Assembly: GCF_000383095.1 (NCBI RefSeq)
Contig: NZ_AORL01000009.1
Location: forward strand, 124,001-188,000
Length of the DNA stretch: 64,000 nt
Direction of reading: 5' to 3'
Origin: Sphingomonas sp. PR090111-T3T-6A
GTDB taxonomy: Bacteria > Pseudomonadota > Alphaproteobacteria > Sphingomonadales > Sphingomonadaceae
Under the pieces are notes generated by a model, which did no database searches, was not told the DNA's origin, and saw nothing but the letters and a program-made list of their open reading frames with translations. This document shows, piece after piece, positions 52,113 to 59,643 of this stretch (positions are counted from its first letter, which is position 1; every line of letters starts with the position of its first letter). The position numbers and the translations under genes are program-made.

Positions 52113-52502
52113 ATGCCGGCAGCGTCAGCAATACGGGTCATGGTCGTGGACGACCAGACGAGCATGAGGGCGATGATCCGACGCACCCTCCAGGATCTCG
52201 GCTTCAAGGATGTCCGCGACAAGGCCGGCGCCGCCGAGGCACTGGCGGCGATCAAGTCGGATCGCGTGCATCTGGTGATCTCGGATTACAACATGCCCGA
52301 CATGGACGGTCTCCAGTTCCTGGAGGCGGTGCGCGCCGATCCGGTGATCGGCAAGACCGTCTTCATCATGCTGACGGGCTCGGCCGATCGCGAGGTGGTG
52401 CAGAAGGCCGCCGCGCTCGGCGTGAACAATTATGTGGTGAAGCCCTTCGCCCCCGCCGCGCTCAAGGAGAAGATCGAGCGCGTGTTCGGGGAGCTGAACT
52501 GA
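52113..52502 (+). CDS. cheY: Chemotaxis response regulator CheY (copy 2)
   Basis: 129 residues. VVDDQTSMRAMIRRTL, phospho-Asp in LVISDYNMPDMDG (~59), Thr in FIMLTGSADRE, Lys in YVVKPFAP. It is closer to the classical motor-binding CheY pattern than copy 1. GGGAG lies upstream of the ATG. Confidence 0.93.
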   Translation: MPAASAIRVMVVDDQTSMRAMIRRTLQDLGFKDVRDKAGAAEALAAIKSDRVHLVISDYNMPDMDGLQFLEAVRADPVIGKTVFIMLTGSADREVVQKAAALGVNNYVVKPFAPAALKEKIERVFGELN

Positions 52503-52506
52503 TCCT

Positions 52507-53019
52507 ATGCGCCGCATCCCCATCGTCCAGGGCGAGCACAGGGTCGTCGCCGAACCGGGCGTGATCATCTCGACGCTGCTCGGGTCCTGCGTGGCGGTCT
52601 GCCTCCAGGACCCTCAGGCGCGGATCGGGGGGATGAACCATTTCCTGCTCGCGGAGCCCGGCGACGAGGTGCCGCCGGCCGAGCAGCAGCGCTACGGCAT
52701 CCATGCGATGGAATTGCTGATCAACGCGATGATGCAGGCGGGCGCCTCGCGCAGCCGGCTGCGCGCGCATCTCTATGGCGGGGCCAACATCATCGCCGGG
52801 CTCGGCCGGATCGGCAGCAGCAACGCCGCCTTCGCGCGCCAGTTCATGGCGGCCGAAGGGATCGAGATCGGCCGCTGCGAGCTGGAGGGCACGCACGCCC
52901 GCAAGGTGGAGTTCATGCCCTACGAAGGGCGGGTGCGCTCCACGCTGATCGACCGGGCGCCGCCGCTGCGCGCGCTGCACGCGGCGGGCGATGCCGGCGG
53001 CGATGTCGAGCTGTTCTGA
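52507..53019 (+). CDS. cheD: Chemoreceptor glutamine deamidase CheD
   Basis: 170 residues. The catalytic Cys and His are in STLLGSCVAVCLQD and GGMNHFLL (~27 and 44), and the beta-rich RIGSSNAAFARQFM region follows. CheD deamidates receptor glutamines. It lies 4 bases after cheY copy 2. Confidence 0.95.
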   Translation: MRRIPIVQGEHRVVAEPGVIISTLLGSCVAVCLQDPQARIGGMNHFLLAEPGDEVPPAEQQRYGIHAMELLINAMMQAGASRSRLRAHLYGGANIIAGLGRIGSSNAAFARQFMAAEGIEIGRCELEGTHARKVEFMPYEGRVRSTLIDRAPPLRALHAAGDAGGDVELF

Positions 53020-53044
53020 CATGGCCGGAAACGAAGGATTGGGG

Positions 53045-53341
53045 ATGATCGAGGAACGAACCGGCCCCGCGCACGGCGCGCTCTGCGCGGCGATCGCCAC
53101 GGAGATCCGCGACATGCGCGCGCTGATCGACGGCCTCGCCACCCTGCTGGCCTCCGACGCGCGCTTCGCCATGGAATATCTGGAGCAGTTCCAGCTCTTC
53201 GACCTCCTCGCCCAGCGCGCCGACGAGAGCGCGGCCGTGCTTGACCGGATCGCCGCCGGCCTGTCGGCGGCGGAGGCGGTCGCCCCGGTGCGGCTCACTG
53301 CCGTGCAGACCCGGCTCAGCGCCGCCCTCGCGGAGGTTTGA
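53045..53341 (+). CDS. Small helical protein between cheD and motB (function unknown)
   Basis: 98 residues from ATG 53045 (AAGGA six bases upstream). ATG 53021, one base after the cheD stop, is the alternative. Entirely helical with acidic and Ala-rich faces (TEIRDMRALIDGLATLLASD; FAMEYLEQFQLFDLLAQRAD). No CheZ catalytic pattern was recognised. The conserved-looking place inside the che operon suggests a chemotaxis accessory factor. Confidence 0.65.
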   Translation: MIEERTGPAHGALCAAIATEIRDMRALIDGLATLLASDARFAMEYLEQFQLFDLLAQRADESAAVLDRIAAGLSAAEAVAPVRLTAVQTRLSAALAEV

Positions 53342-53345
53342 CGAG

Positions 53346-54203
53346 ATGGCCCGGTTCGACAGCGAGGACAGCGCGCCCGTCATCATCCGCCGCCGCCGCA
53401 AGCCGAAGCACGCCGTCCATCACGGCGGCGCGTGGAAGGTCGCCTATGCCGATTTCGTGACGGCGATGATGGCCTTCTTCATGCTGCTCTGGCTGCTCTC
53501 CAACCCGGACAAGACGCGGCTCAAGGGGCTGGCGGAATATTTCTCGCCCGCCACCACCAATTCCGTGCCCGCCGTGCTCACCACCGAGCCCGGCCCGCAG
53601 CCCGGCCTCGGCGGCCATGCCCGCCGCGCGCAGGCCAATGACAAGGACCCGGTCGGCCAGCCCTCCGCCGAAGCGGGGGCCAAGGGTGCTGCGCGTGGCG
53701 GCACCGCCGACATCCCCGATTCCGCCCTGCGCGTCTTCGCCGACGAGATGCTGGTCGCGCTCGAAGCCCAGCCCGACAGCCAGCATAATGTGCAGGTGAA
53801 GCCCGATCGCGACGGTGTGCGCATCAACCTCGTCGATTCCGCGAAGCGCACCATGTTCGTGGGCACGACCGCCCAGCTCAACGATTATGCCCGCGCGCTG
53901 CTCGGCCGGATCGCGCAGAAGCTCATCAAGTCGGGCGCGCAGATCGCGATCGAGGGCCATACCGATTCCATTGGCGGCCAGAGCGACGCCAACTGGCGCC
54001 TGTCGGGTGAGCGGGCTCTGGCCGCACGCTCGGCGATGATCGCCGCCGGCCTTCCCGCCGATCATTTCACCGCGGTCACCGCCAAGGCGGGCACCGAGCC
54101 GATCTACACCGATCAGCCCGAGCGCCCGGAAAACCGCCGCATCACCATCGTCGTCATGGCCGAGCCCCCCGTGCTGCCGCGCGACGCGAGCTTCCAGTTC
54201 TAG
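53346..54203 (+). CDS. motB: Flagellar motor stator protein MotB
   Basis: 285 residues. A basic N-terminus precedes one membrane helix with the proton-binding aspartate in YADFVTAMMAFFMLLWLL (~36). A plug/linker region of ~70 residues follows, then an OmpA-like peptidoglycan-binding domain (AQIAIEGHTDSIGGQSDANW; LSGERALAARSAM; RPENRRITIVV). MotB anchors the stator to the cell wall. It is separated from motA by the che genes but in the same transcription unit. Confidence 0.97.
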   Translation: MARFDSEDSAPVIIRRRRKPKHAVHHGGAWKVAYADFVTAMMAFFMLLWLLSNPDKTRLKGLAEYFSPATTNSVPAVLTTEPGPQPGLGGHARRAQANDKDPVGQPSAEAGAKGAARGGTADIPDSALRVFADEMLVALEAQPDSQHNVQVKPDRDGVRINLVDSAKRTMFVGTTAQLNDYARALLGRIAQKLIKSGAQIAIEGHTDSIGGQSDANWRLSGERALAARSAMIAAGLPADHFTAVTAKAGTEPIYTDQPERPENRRITIVVMAEPPVLPRDASFQF

Positions 54204-54219
54204 GCCGGGGACAGAGACG

Positions 54220-54645
54220 ATGAAGAAAGCCCTGCTCTCCGCGCTGATCCTGATCGCGGGCCTCGGCACCGGCGGCGCCGGCGCGTTCGCCACAAGCCTG
54301 GTGATGGCCGACCGGCACGCGCAGGCCGAACGGGACACCCGGTTCGTGTCGACCGGCCCCATCATCGCCCCGCTCGTCTTCGCGGACGGGCGCCTCTCGG
54401 GCTATGTGACGTTCGAGGGCCAGATCGAGGTGTCGAGCGAACAGGCCGAAAGGATACGCAAGAACATGCCGCTTCTGCTCGACGCGGTGAACATGCGCAC
54501 CTATCGTACGCCCATGGCCAGTGGGCCGGATGGACTGGTGCCGGGTGTCGACGCCTTCCGCCGGGTGTTGCTCGACGCGGCGGTGCAGACCTTCGGCCGG
54601 GAAACGGTGCGCCGCGCGATCGTTACCCAGGCGACGCCGGCCTGA
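54220..54645 (+). CDS. Membrane-anchored FliL-like protein after motB
   Basis: 141 residues. An N-terminal signal anchor (LLSALILIAGLGTGGAGAFA) is followed by a ~110-residue periplasmic domain (RFVSTGPIIAPLVFADGRLS; RIRKNMPLLLDAVNMRTYRT). Its spacing parallels the exported protein at 28050-28451 and, more loosely, FliL. Following motB, it is a candidate stator accessory protein. Family assignment is by eye. Confidence 0.65.
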   Translation: MKKALLSALILIAGLGTGGAGAFATSLVMADRHAQAERDTRFVSTGPIIAPLVFADGRLSGYVTFEGQIEVSSEQAERIRKNMPLLLDAVNMRTYRTPMASGPDGLVPGVDAFRRVLLDAAVQTFGRETVRRAIVTQATPA

Positions 54646-54676
54646 GACGCGGGATCGAGCCATGCAGGAGGAGGCC

Positions 54677-55312
54677 ATGCCCACACGATCCTCGCCTTCC
54701 GCTCCCCAGCGCGGGCAGGAGCGGCGCGACCCGCGCGCGCTGACGCTGCTGCTTGTCGGCCGGATCGTCGGCGAACGGACGGACGGCCTCTGCCGCGTCC
54801 GCAACATCTCGGCGGGCGGGCTGATGGCCGAGGTGTTCACCCGGTTCGAGACCGGGGACGCCGTGCAGATCGAGCTGCGCAACGGCCAGTCCGTTTCGGG
54901 CAGGGTGCGCTGGACGAAGGAAGGCGGCCTCGGCGTCCAGTTCGACGAGCGGGTGGAGGACCTCCGCCAGATCCTCGCCGAGCCCCGGCCGGCACCGCAA
55001 CGGGCGGGCGTCCGGCAGATCCGCGCGCCGCGTCTCGTCACCGATTGCAGCGCCGACATCCAGCTCGACGGGCATCATCATCACGCCGCCGTCGCCAACC
55101 TGTCGCAGCGCGGCGCGCGGATCGTCACCGCCACGGCGCTGGAACCCGACCAGCTTCTGACGCTCGCCATCGCCGGCCTGCCGCCGGTGTCGGCCGCCGT
55201 CCGCTGGGCGAAGGACGGCGAGGCGGGCCTGAGCTTCCTCACGCCGCTGGCCTTCGCCACCCTCGCGCGCTGGCTGGACGACCCAGCGCTCCGCTACAAC
55301 CGGCGCGGCTGA
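54677..55312 (+). CDS. Tandem PilZ-domain protein
   Basis: 211 residues from ATG 54677, preceded by GGAGGAG. Two PilZ domains: the first has QERRDPRAL and RVRNISAGGLMAEV; the second has RAPRLVTDCSADI and AVANLSQRGARIVT. Both N-x-S-x-x-G boxes and flanking arginines are present, so both may bind c-di-GMP. It is the last gene of the motA-che-motB operon, suggesting that c-di-GMP tunes motor output, as YcgR does; inference. Confidence 0.85.
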   Translation: MPTRSSPSAPQRGQERRDPRALTLLLVGRIVGERTDGLCRVRNISAGGLMAEVFTRFETGDAVQIELRNGQSVSGRVRWTKEGGLGVQFDERVEDLRQILAEPRPAPQRAGVRQIRAPRLVTDCSADIQLDGHHHHAAVANLSQRGARIVTATALEPDQLLTLAIAGLPPVSAAVRWAKDGEAGLSFLTPLAFATLARWLDDPALRYNRRG

Positions 55313-55319
55313 ACCGGGA

Positions 55320-56075
55320 TCAGCCCACCCCGCCGAAGCTCTTGACGAGCGAGCCCGCCACCAGCGCCCAGCCGTCGACCAGCACGAAGAAGATGATCTT
55401 CATCGGCAGCGAGATCGTCGCCGGCGGCAGCATCATCATGCCCATCGCCATCAGCACCGCCGACACCGCGATGTCGATCACGAGGAAGGGCAGCAGCAGC
55501 AGGAAGCCGATCTCGAACGAGCGGCGCAGCTCCGAGATCATGAAGGCCGGGATCACCGTCGAGATCGGCAGGTCGGCGCGCGCCACCGGCGGCTTGCCGG
55601 AGAGACGGACGAACAGGCGCAGATCGTCGTCGCGGACATGCTTCAGCATGAAGTCCTCGAACGGCCGGGAGGCCCGGTCGAAGAGCTGCGCCTCGGTCAG
55701 CCGTCCCTGATTATAGGGCACCACGCCCTGCCGCCACGCGGCGTCGAAGGTCGGCCCCATCACGAAGAAGGACAGGAACATCGCGAGGCTGATGATCACC
55801 GGGTTCGGCGGCACGCCCTGCGCGCCCAGCCCCGAGCGCAGCAGCGACAGCGCCACGACGATGCGGGTGAAGGAGGTGACGGTCATCAGGATGCCGGGCG
55901 CGAGGCTCAGCACCGTCAGCGTCAGCACGAGCTGGATCGCCCGGCCGGAAAGCGCCCCCGGCCCCAGATTGGCGGTAAGGTTCTGCCCGTTGGCGGCGAT
56001 GCTCTGGGCCAGCGCCGGTTCGGCCGCCAGCAGCAGGACGGGCAGCAGGATCAGCGGAATGAGCGCCTTACGCAT
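55320..56075 (-). CDS. fliP: Flagellar export protein FliP
   Basis: 251 residues. A cleavable signal peptide (to ALAQS) is followed by four membrane helices, with the family signature LVLTLTVLSLAPGILMTVTS and TRIVVALSLLRSGLGAQGVP. FliP forms the core of the export gate with FliQ and FliR. Last gene of the fliN2-fliO-fliP unit, converging on the PilZ gene with only 7 bases between them. Confidence 0.97.
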   Translation of the reverse strand: MRKALIPLILLPVLLLAAEPALAQSIAANGQNLTANLGPGALSGRAIQLVLTLTVLSLAPGILMTVTSFTRIVVALSLLRSGLGAQGVPPNPVIISLAMFLSFFVMGPTFDAAWRQGVVPYNQGRLTEAQLFDRASRPFEDFMLKHVRDDDLRLFVRLSGKPPVARADLPISTVIPAFMISELRRSFEIGFLLLLPFLVIDIAVSAVLMAMGMMMLPPATISLPMKIIFFVLVDGWALVAGSLVKSFGGVG

Positions 56076-56361
56076 CGGCGAGGCTCCTCGGAGAGGTGGG
56101 TTTGGCGGCGTCGAGCAGCAGCAGGCCTTCGGGCGCGATCAGCACGGTGTGCTCGCGATCGCCGGCGCGGATCAGCGCCACCGAGCGCCGCCCGTCGAGC
56201 GCCAGCCGCTCGACCACCGCGAGCCGCCGCTCCTGCGGCCCCGCGAGGAAACGCGACGGCAGGCGGATGTCGTAGCGGCGCACCGCCCACAGCGCGCCGC
56301 CCAGCATCCCGAGCACGATGCCCAGCGCACCGAGCGTGCGCAGCACGGAAAGGATGTCCAT
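56068..56361 (-). CDS. fliO: Flagellar export protein FliO
   Basis: 97 residues. One membrane helix (LGALGIVLGMLGGALWAV) is followed by a small cytoplasmic domain with the FliO pattern RRLAVVERLALDGRRSVALI and HTVLIAPEGLLLL. FliO helps assemble FliP. It overlaps fliP by eight bases. Confidence 0.88.
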   Translation of the reverse strand: MDILSVLRTLGALGIVLGMLGGALWAVRRYDIRLPSRFLAGPQERRLAVVERLALDGRRSVALIRAGDREHTVLIAPEGLLLLDAAKPTSPRSLADA

Positions 56362-56362
56362 C

Positions 56363-56596
56363 TCAGGGCGCCTTCCGGATGATCTCGGTGATCTCCAGCG
56401 ACATGCGCTCATTCTCGACGAGGATGCGCCCCTGCGCGACCAGCTCGTCGTTCACATAGACCAGCGTGGGATCGTCATGCCCGCAATCGAGCGGGATCAT
56501 CGCGCCACGGCTCATCTTCAGCACCTGACGGATCGGCACATGGGTCGATCCCAGCACGATCGACAGGTCGATCGGTATTCCCTCGAGCACGGACAT
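56363..56596 (-). CDS. fliN: Short second FliN/SpoA-domain protein
   Basis: 77 residues comprising only the SpoA domain (GIPIDLSIVLGSTHVPIRQV; LVYVNDELVAQGRILVENER; LEITEII). It is clearly homologous to the FliN at 12226. AAGGAG precedes the ATG. It leads the fliO-fliP unit. Two FliN-type proteins could form a heteromeric C-ring base or divide switch and export functions. Confidence 0.9.
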   Translation of the reverse strand: MSVLEGIPIDLSIVLGSTHVPIRQVLKMSRGAMIPLDCGHDDPTLVYVNDELVAQGRILVENERMSLEITEIIRKAP

Positions 56597-56617
56597 GCGG
56601 CTCTCCTTCCGGGATTT

Positions 56618-56626
56618 GTTATAGGA
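56618..56626 (-). promoter_or_regulatory. Flagellar promoter element, fliN2-fliO-fliP
   Basis: Minus-strand TCCTATAAC within ATTCCTATAAC, 22 bases before the short fliN ATG. Confidence 0.6.
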
Positions 56627-56663
56627 ATAAATTTCCGGGATCAGCCGGAACCCGGCAAGAAAT

Positions 56664-56672
56664 GCCTATAAG
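56664..56672 (+). promoter_or_regulatory. Flagellar promoter element, flgC operon
   Basis: GCCTATAAG, two mismatches from consensus but retaining CCTATAA, 63 bases before the flgC ATG and 38 bases from the divergent fliN2 element. Confidence 0.5.
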
Positions 56673-56734
56673 GAAAATGCCGGGAGGACGGGGCGGGACC
56701 ACGCGCGTCCAGGGGCCGGCAGCGAGGAGGATTT

Positions 56735-57142
56735 ATGGATCTCAAGACGTCGATCGGCGTCTCCGCGTCGGGCCTGCGCGCGCAGTCGCTCCGGATGCGC
56801 ATCATCGCCGAAAACCTCGCCAACGCGGATTCGGTGGCCAAGACGCCGGGCGGCAATCCCTATCGCCGCCGCGTCGCCACCTTCCAGTCGGAGGTCGACA
56901 AGGCGACCGGCGGCACGATGGTGAAAGTGGATTCCATCGTCGGCGACAAGTCCGACTTCAACCGCATCTACCAGCCCGGAAATCCGGCGGCGGATGCGTC
57001 GGGCTATGTGCTCCAGCCCAATGTGAACAACCTGATCGAGACGGCCGACATGAAGGCCGCCCAGCGCTCCTACGAAGCCAATCTCAACGCGATCGAGTCC
57101 GCGCGCGACATGACGATGCGCACGCTCGATCTCATCAAGTGA
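56735..57142 (+). CDS. flgC: Flagellar rod protein FlgC
   Basis: 135 residues. N-terminal rod helix with MRIIAENLANADSVAKTPGG and YRRRVATFQ; C-terminal NLIETADMKAAQRSYEANL. GAGGAGG precedes the ATG. FlgC is a proximal rod subunit; its usual operon partner flgB is elsewhere (5555-5965). Confidence 0.97.
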   Translation: MDLKTSIGVSASGLRAQSLRMRIIAENLANADSVAKTPGGNPYRRRVATFQSEVDKATGGTMVKVDSIVGDKSDFNRIYQPGNPAADASGYVLQPNVNNLIETADMKAAQRSYEANLNAIESARDMTMRTLDLIK

Positions 57143-57153
57143 AGGGACACGCC

Positions 57154-57474
57154 ATGTCGATCAGCAGCCTCGACGCCGCTTCCGCCTATAATCGCGTGCT
57201 GGGCGCGGCATCCGCCCCGTCCTCGACGCCGGACGACACGGCCGCCGCCTCCCCCGCCGCCAGCTTCGGTGGCATGGTGGAAAGCCTCGTCGGCGAAGCC
57301 TCCGGCTCGCTGCGTCAGGCCGAAACGGCAAGCGCCAAACAGGTCGCCGGCAAGGGCGATCTGGTGGACGTCGTCACCGCGATCGGCGCGGCGGAGACGG
57401 CGCTCAACACCGTCGTCGCCGTGCGCGACCGCGTGGTGAGCGCCTACACCGAAATCATGCACATGCAGATCTGA
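57154..57474 (+). CDS. fliE: Flagellar hook-basal body protein FliE
   Basis: 106 residues. The C-terminal half carries the FliE pattern (DLVDVVTAIGAAETALNTVV; AVRDRVVSAYTEIMHMQI). FliE joins the MS ring to the rod. It lies 11 bases after flgC. Confidence 0.93.
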   Translation: MSISSLDAASAYNRVLGAASAPSSTPDDTAAASPAASFGGMVESLVGEASGSLRQAETASAKQVAGKGDLVDVVTAIGAAETALNTVVAVRDRVVSAYTEIMHMQI

Positions 57475-57479
57475 CGGCG

Positions 57480-57743
57480 ATGGACGCCTTCCAGGCCGCC
57501 GAGTTCGCCAAGGCATCGCTGGTGCTGACGCTCACGCTGGCCGGCCCGATGCTGCTCGCATCGCTGGTGGTGGGCGTCACCGTTGGCCTGTTCCAGGCGC
57601 TGACGCAGGTGCAGGAGAGCACGCTCACCTTCGTGCCCAAGATCGTGGCGATCGGGGTGGTGCTGCTGCTCTGCCTGCCGCTGATGGGGCATGCGCTCTC
57701 CACCTTCATGGCGCGCGTGGCCGACGCGATCATCGCGGGCTGA
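57480..57743 (+). CDS. fliQ: Flagellar export protein FliQ
   Basis: 87 residues with two membrane helices; LTLAGPMLLASLVVGVTVGL and FQALTQVQESTLTFVPKI are the family signature. It forms part of the FliPQR gate. Confidence 0.96.
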   Translation: MDAFQAAEFAKASLVLTLTLAGPMLLASLVVGVTVGLFQALTQVQESTLTFVPKIVAIGVVLLLCLPLMGHALSTFMARVADAIIAG

Positions 57744-57750
57744 GCGCGCC

Positions 57751-58506
57751 ATGGCGGACCTCCCCTTCCACGCGACGGCCTTCCTGCTCCTGTTCGCGCG
57801 GGTGGGGGCGGTGGTGATGCTGCTCCCCGCTTTCTCGGACGACGGAATGCCGGGGCAGATCCGGTTGATGCTGGCGATCGGGATGACGCTCGGCCTCTAC
57901 GGCCTGCTCGACTGCAAGGTGGCGGCGGCCAGCGCCGACGAGGCCGGCCTCGCCGCCACCGTGATCGCGGAGATGCTGGTCGGCATCGCGATGGGAATGA
58001 TCGTGCGCATCCTGTTCAACACCGCCGCGATGGCGGGCGGGCTGATCAGCGTGCAGGTCGGCCTTTCCTCGACGCTGATCGCGGACGCCTCGATGGGCGG
58101 GCAGGTGCCGCTGCTCGCCAAGTTCATCACGGTCGCGGCCACCGTCTCCTGCATGGCGCTCGGCGTCCATCATCTCTGGATCGGGATGATCGTCCATTCC
58201 TACGACCTGTTCCCGGTCGGCCATCTGCCGCCGGGCGGGGACTTCGCCCAGCTCGCGATCCAGGCGACGACGCGCGCCACGGGGCTCGCGCTCGGCATGG
58301 CGGCGCCGCTGATCGCCTACGGCATCCTGTTCAACGTCGCGCTCGGCATCTCCGCGCGGGTGGCGCCGACGATCCAGATCTTCTTCATCGCCCAGCCGCT
58401 CAACATCCTGCTCGGGCTGACCCTGCTCGCGGGCACGCTGGGCGTCGCGCTGACCGGCTTCAGCCAGGCGATGGCGGCCTTCATGCGGACCGGCTGGGCC
58501 TTCTGA
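57751..58506 (+). CDS. fliR: Flagellar export protein FliR
   Basis: 251 residues from ATG 57751, about six membrane helices. FARVGAVVMLLPAFSDDGMP and the C-terminal PLNILLGLTLLAGTLGVAL are typical. It completes the FliPQR gate and is followed one base later by flhB. Confidence 0.96.
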   Translation: MADLPFHATAFLLLFARVGAVVMLLPAFSDDGMPGQIRLMLAIGMTLGLYGLLDCKVAAASADEAGLAATVIAEMLVGIAMGMIVRILFNTAAMAGGLISVQVGLSSTLIADASMGGQVPLLAKFITVAATVSCMALGVHHLWIGMIVHSYDLFPVGHLPPGGDFAQLAIQATTRATGLALGMAAPLIAYGILFNVALGISARVAPTIQIFFIAQPLNILLGLTLLAGTLGVALTGFSQAMAAFMRTGWAF

Positions 58507-58507
58507 C

Positions 58508-59575
58508 ATGGCCGATACCGATCAGGACCAGAAGACCGAGGAGCCCACCGCCAAGCGCCTTGAGGACGCGCGCAAGCGCGGGCAGGTGCCGATCGCCAGC
58601 GAGGTGCGCCACGCCACCATGTTCGTCGGCATGATGATCGTGGCGGGCGGCATGGGCGCCTGGACGCTGGCGCGGCTCGGGGCGATGTTCGTCCGGCTAT
58701 GGGGCAGCGCGGAGGATTATGCGCTCGATCCCCTGGGCGCGCAGGATCTCGCCACCGGCATCGCGGGACAGTTCGCCCTCGCCGTCGCGCCGCTCGCCGC
58801 CGTGCTGGTGGGCTGCGCGCTCTCCACCATCTTCATCCAGGGCCGGCCGACGCTGAGCTGGTCCCGCCTTGCGCCCCAATGGTCGAAGCTGTCGCCCATG
58901 ACCGGGCTCGGCCGGCTGCTCGGCCAGCGCGCGCTGGTGGAGTTCGCCAAGACGCTCGCCAAGTTCCTCGCGATCGCGGTCGCCTCGCTGCTGCTGCTGT
59001 GGCCGCGCGTGATCGCGCTCGACCAGATGATCGGCGCCGGCCCCGACATGATCGCCAGCGCGACCGCCGAACTCGCCTACCGCCTGCTCAAGACCGTCGG
59101 CCTGATGGTGATCGCGCTGGCGCTCGCCGACTTCCTCTACCAGCGCCGCGCCTTCCTGAACCGGATGCGGATGACCAAGCAGGAGGTGAAGGACGAGCAT
59201 AAGCAGAACGAAGGCGACCCCAAGATCAAGGGCCGCATCCGCGCGATCCGGATGCAGCGCGCGCGGCGCCGGATGATGGCCGCCGTGCCGGACGCCAGTG
59301 TCGTCATCACCAACCCCACCCATTATGCGGTGGCGCTCCATTACGAGCATGGCGTCTCCGCCGCGCCCAAGGTGGTGGCCAAGGGCACCGACATGGTGGC
59401 GCTCCGCATCCGCGAGATCGCGACCGAGGCCGGCGTGCCGATCGTCGAAAGCCCGCCGCTCGCTCGCGCCCTCTTCGCCACGGTCGAGATCGATCACCCC
59501 ATCCCCGTCGAGCACTATGCCGCCGTCGCCGAGGTGATCAGCTACGTCATGCGGCAGGCCCGGCGCTCCCGCTGA
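58508..59575 (+). CDS. flhB: Flagellar export switch protein FlhB
   Basis: 355 residues, four membrane helices. The N-terminus DQDQKTEEPTAKRLEDARKR is diagnostic, and the autocleavage site NPTH lies in VVITNPTHYAVALHY (~267). FlhB switches the export specificity under FliK control. Confidence 0.98.
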   Translation: MADTDQDQKTEEPTAKRLEDARKRGQVPIASEVRHATMFVGMMIVAGGMGAWTLARLGAMFVRLWGSAEDYALDPLGAQDLATGIAGQFALAVAPLAAVLVGCALSTIFIQGRPTLSWSRLAPQWSKLSPMTGLGRLLGQRALVEFAKTLAKFLAIAVASLLLLWPRVIALDQMIGAGPDMIASATAELAYRLLKTVGLMVIALALADFLYQRRAFLNRMRMTKQEVKDEHKQNEGDPKIKGRIRAIRMQRARRRMMAAVPDASVVITNPTHYAVALHYEHGVSAAPKVVAKGTDMVALRIREIATEAGVPIVESPPLARALFATVEIDHPIPVEHYAAVAEVISYVMRQARRSR

Positions 59576-59584
59576 TGACGGCCC

Positions 59585-59593
59585 TCCTAAAAT
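59585..59593 (+). promoter_or_regulatory. Flagellar promoter element, flgI unit
   Basis: TCCTAAAAT, one mismatch, 59 bases before the flgI ATG. A second match, TCCTATAAG at 59628-59636, ends only 7 bases before the ATG and overlaps the AAGGA ribosome site, so the upstream one is the likelier promoter. Confidence 0.45.
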
Positions 59594-59643
59594 CCCCGCG
59601 CGGCCGGCCCGGCGGCGCTCCCCGTCATCCTATAAGGAATGTG

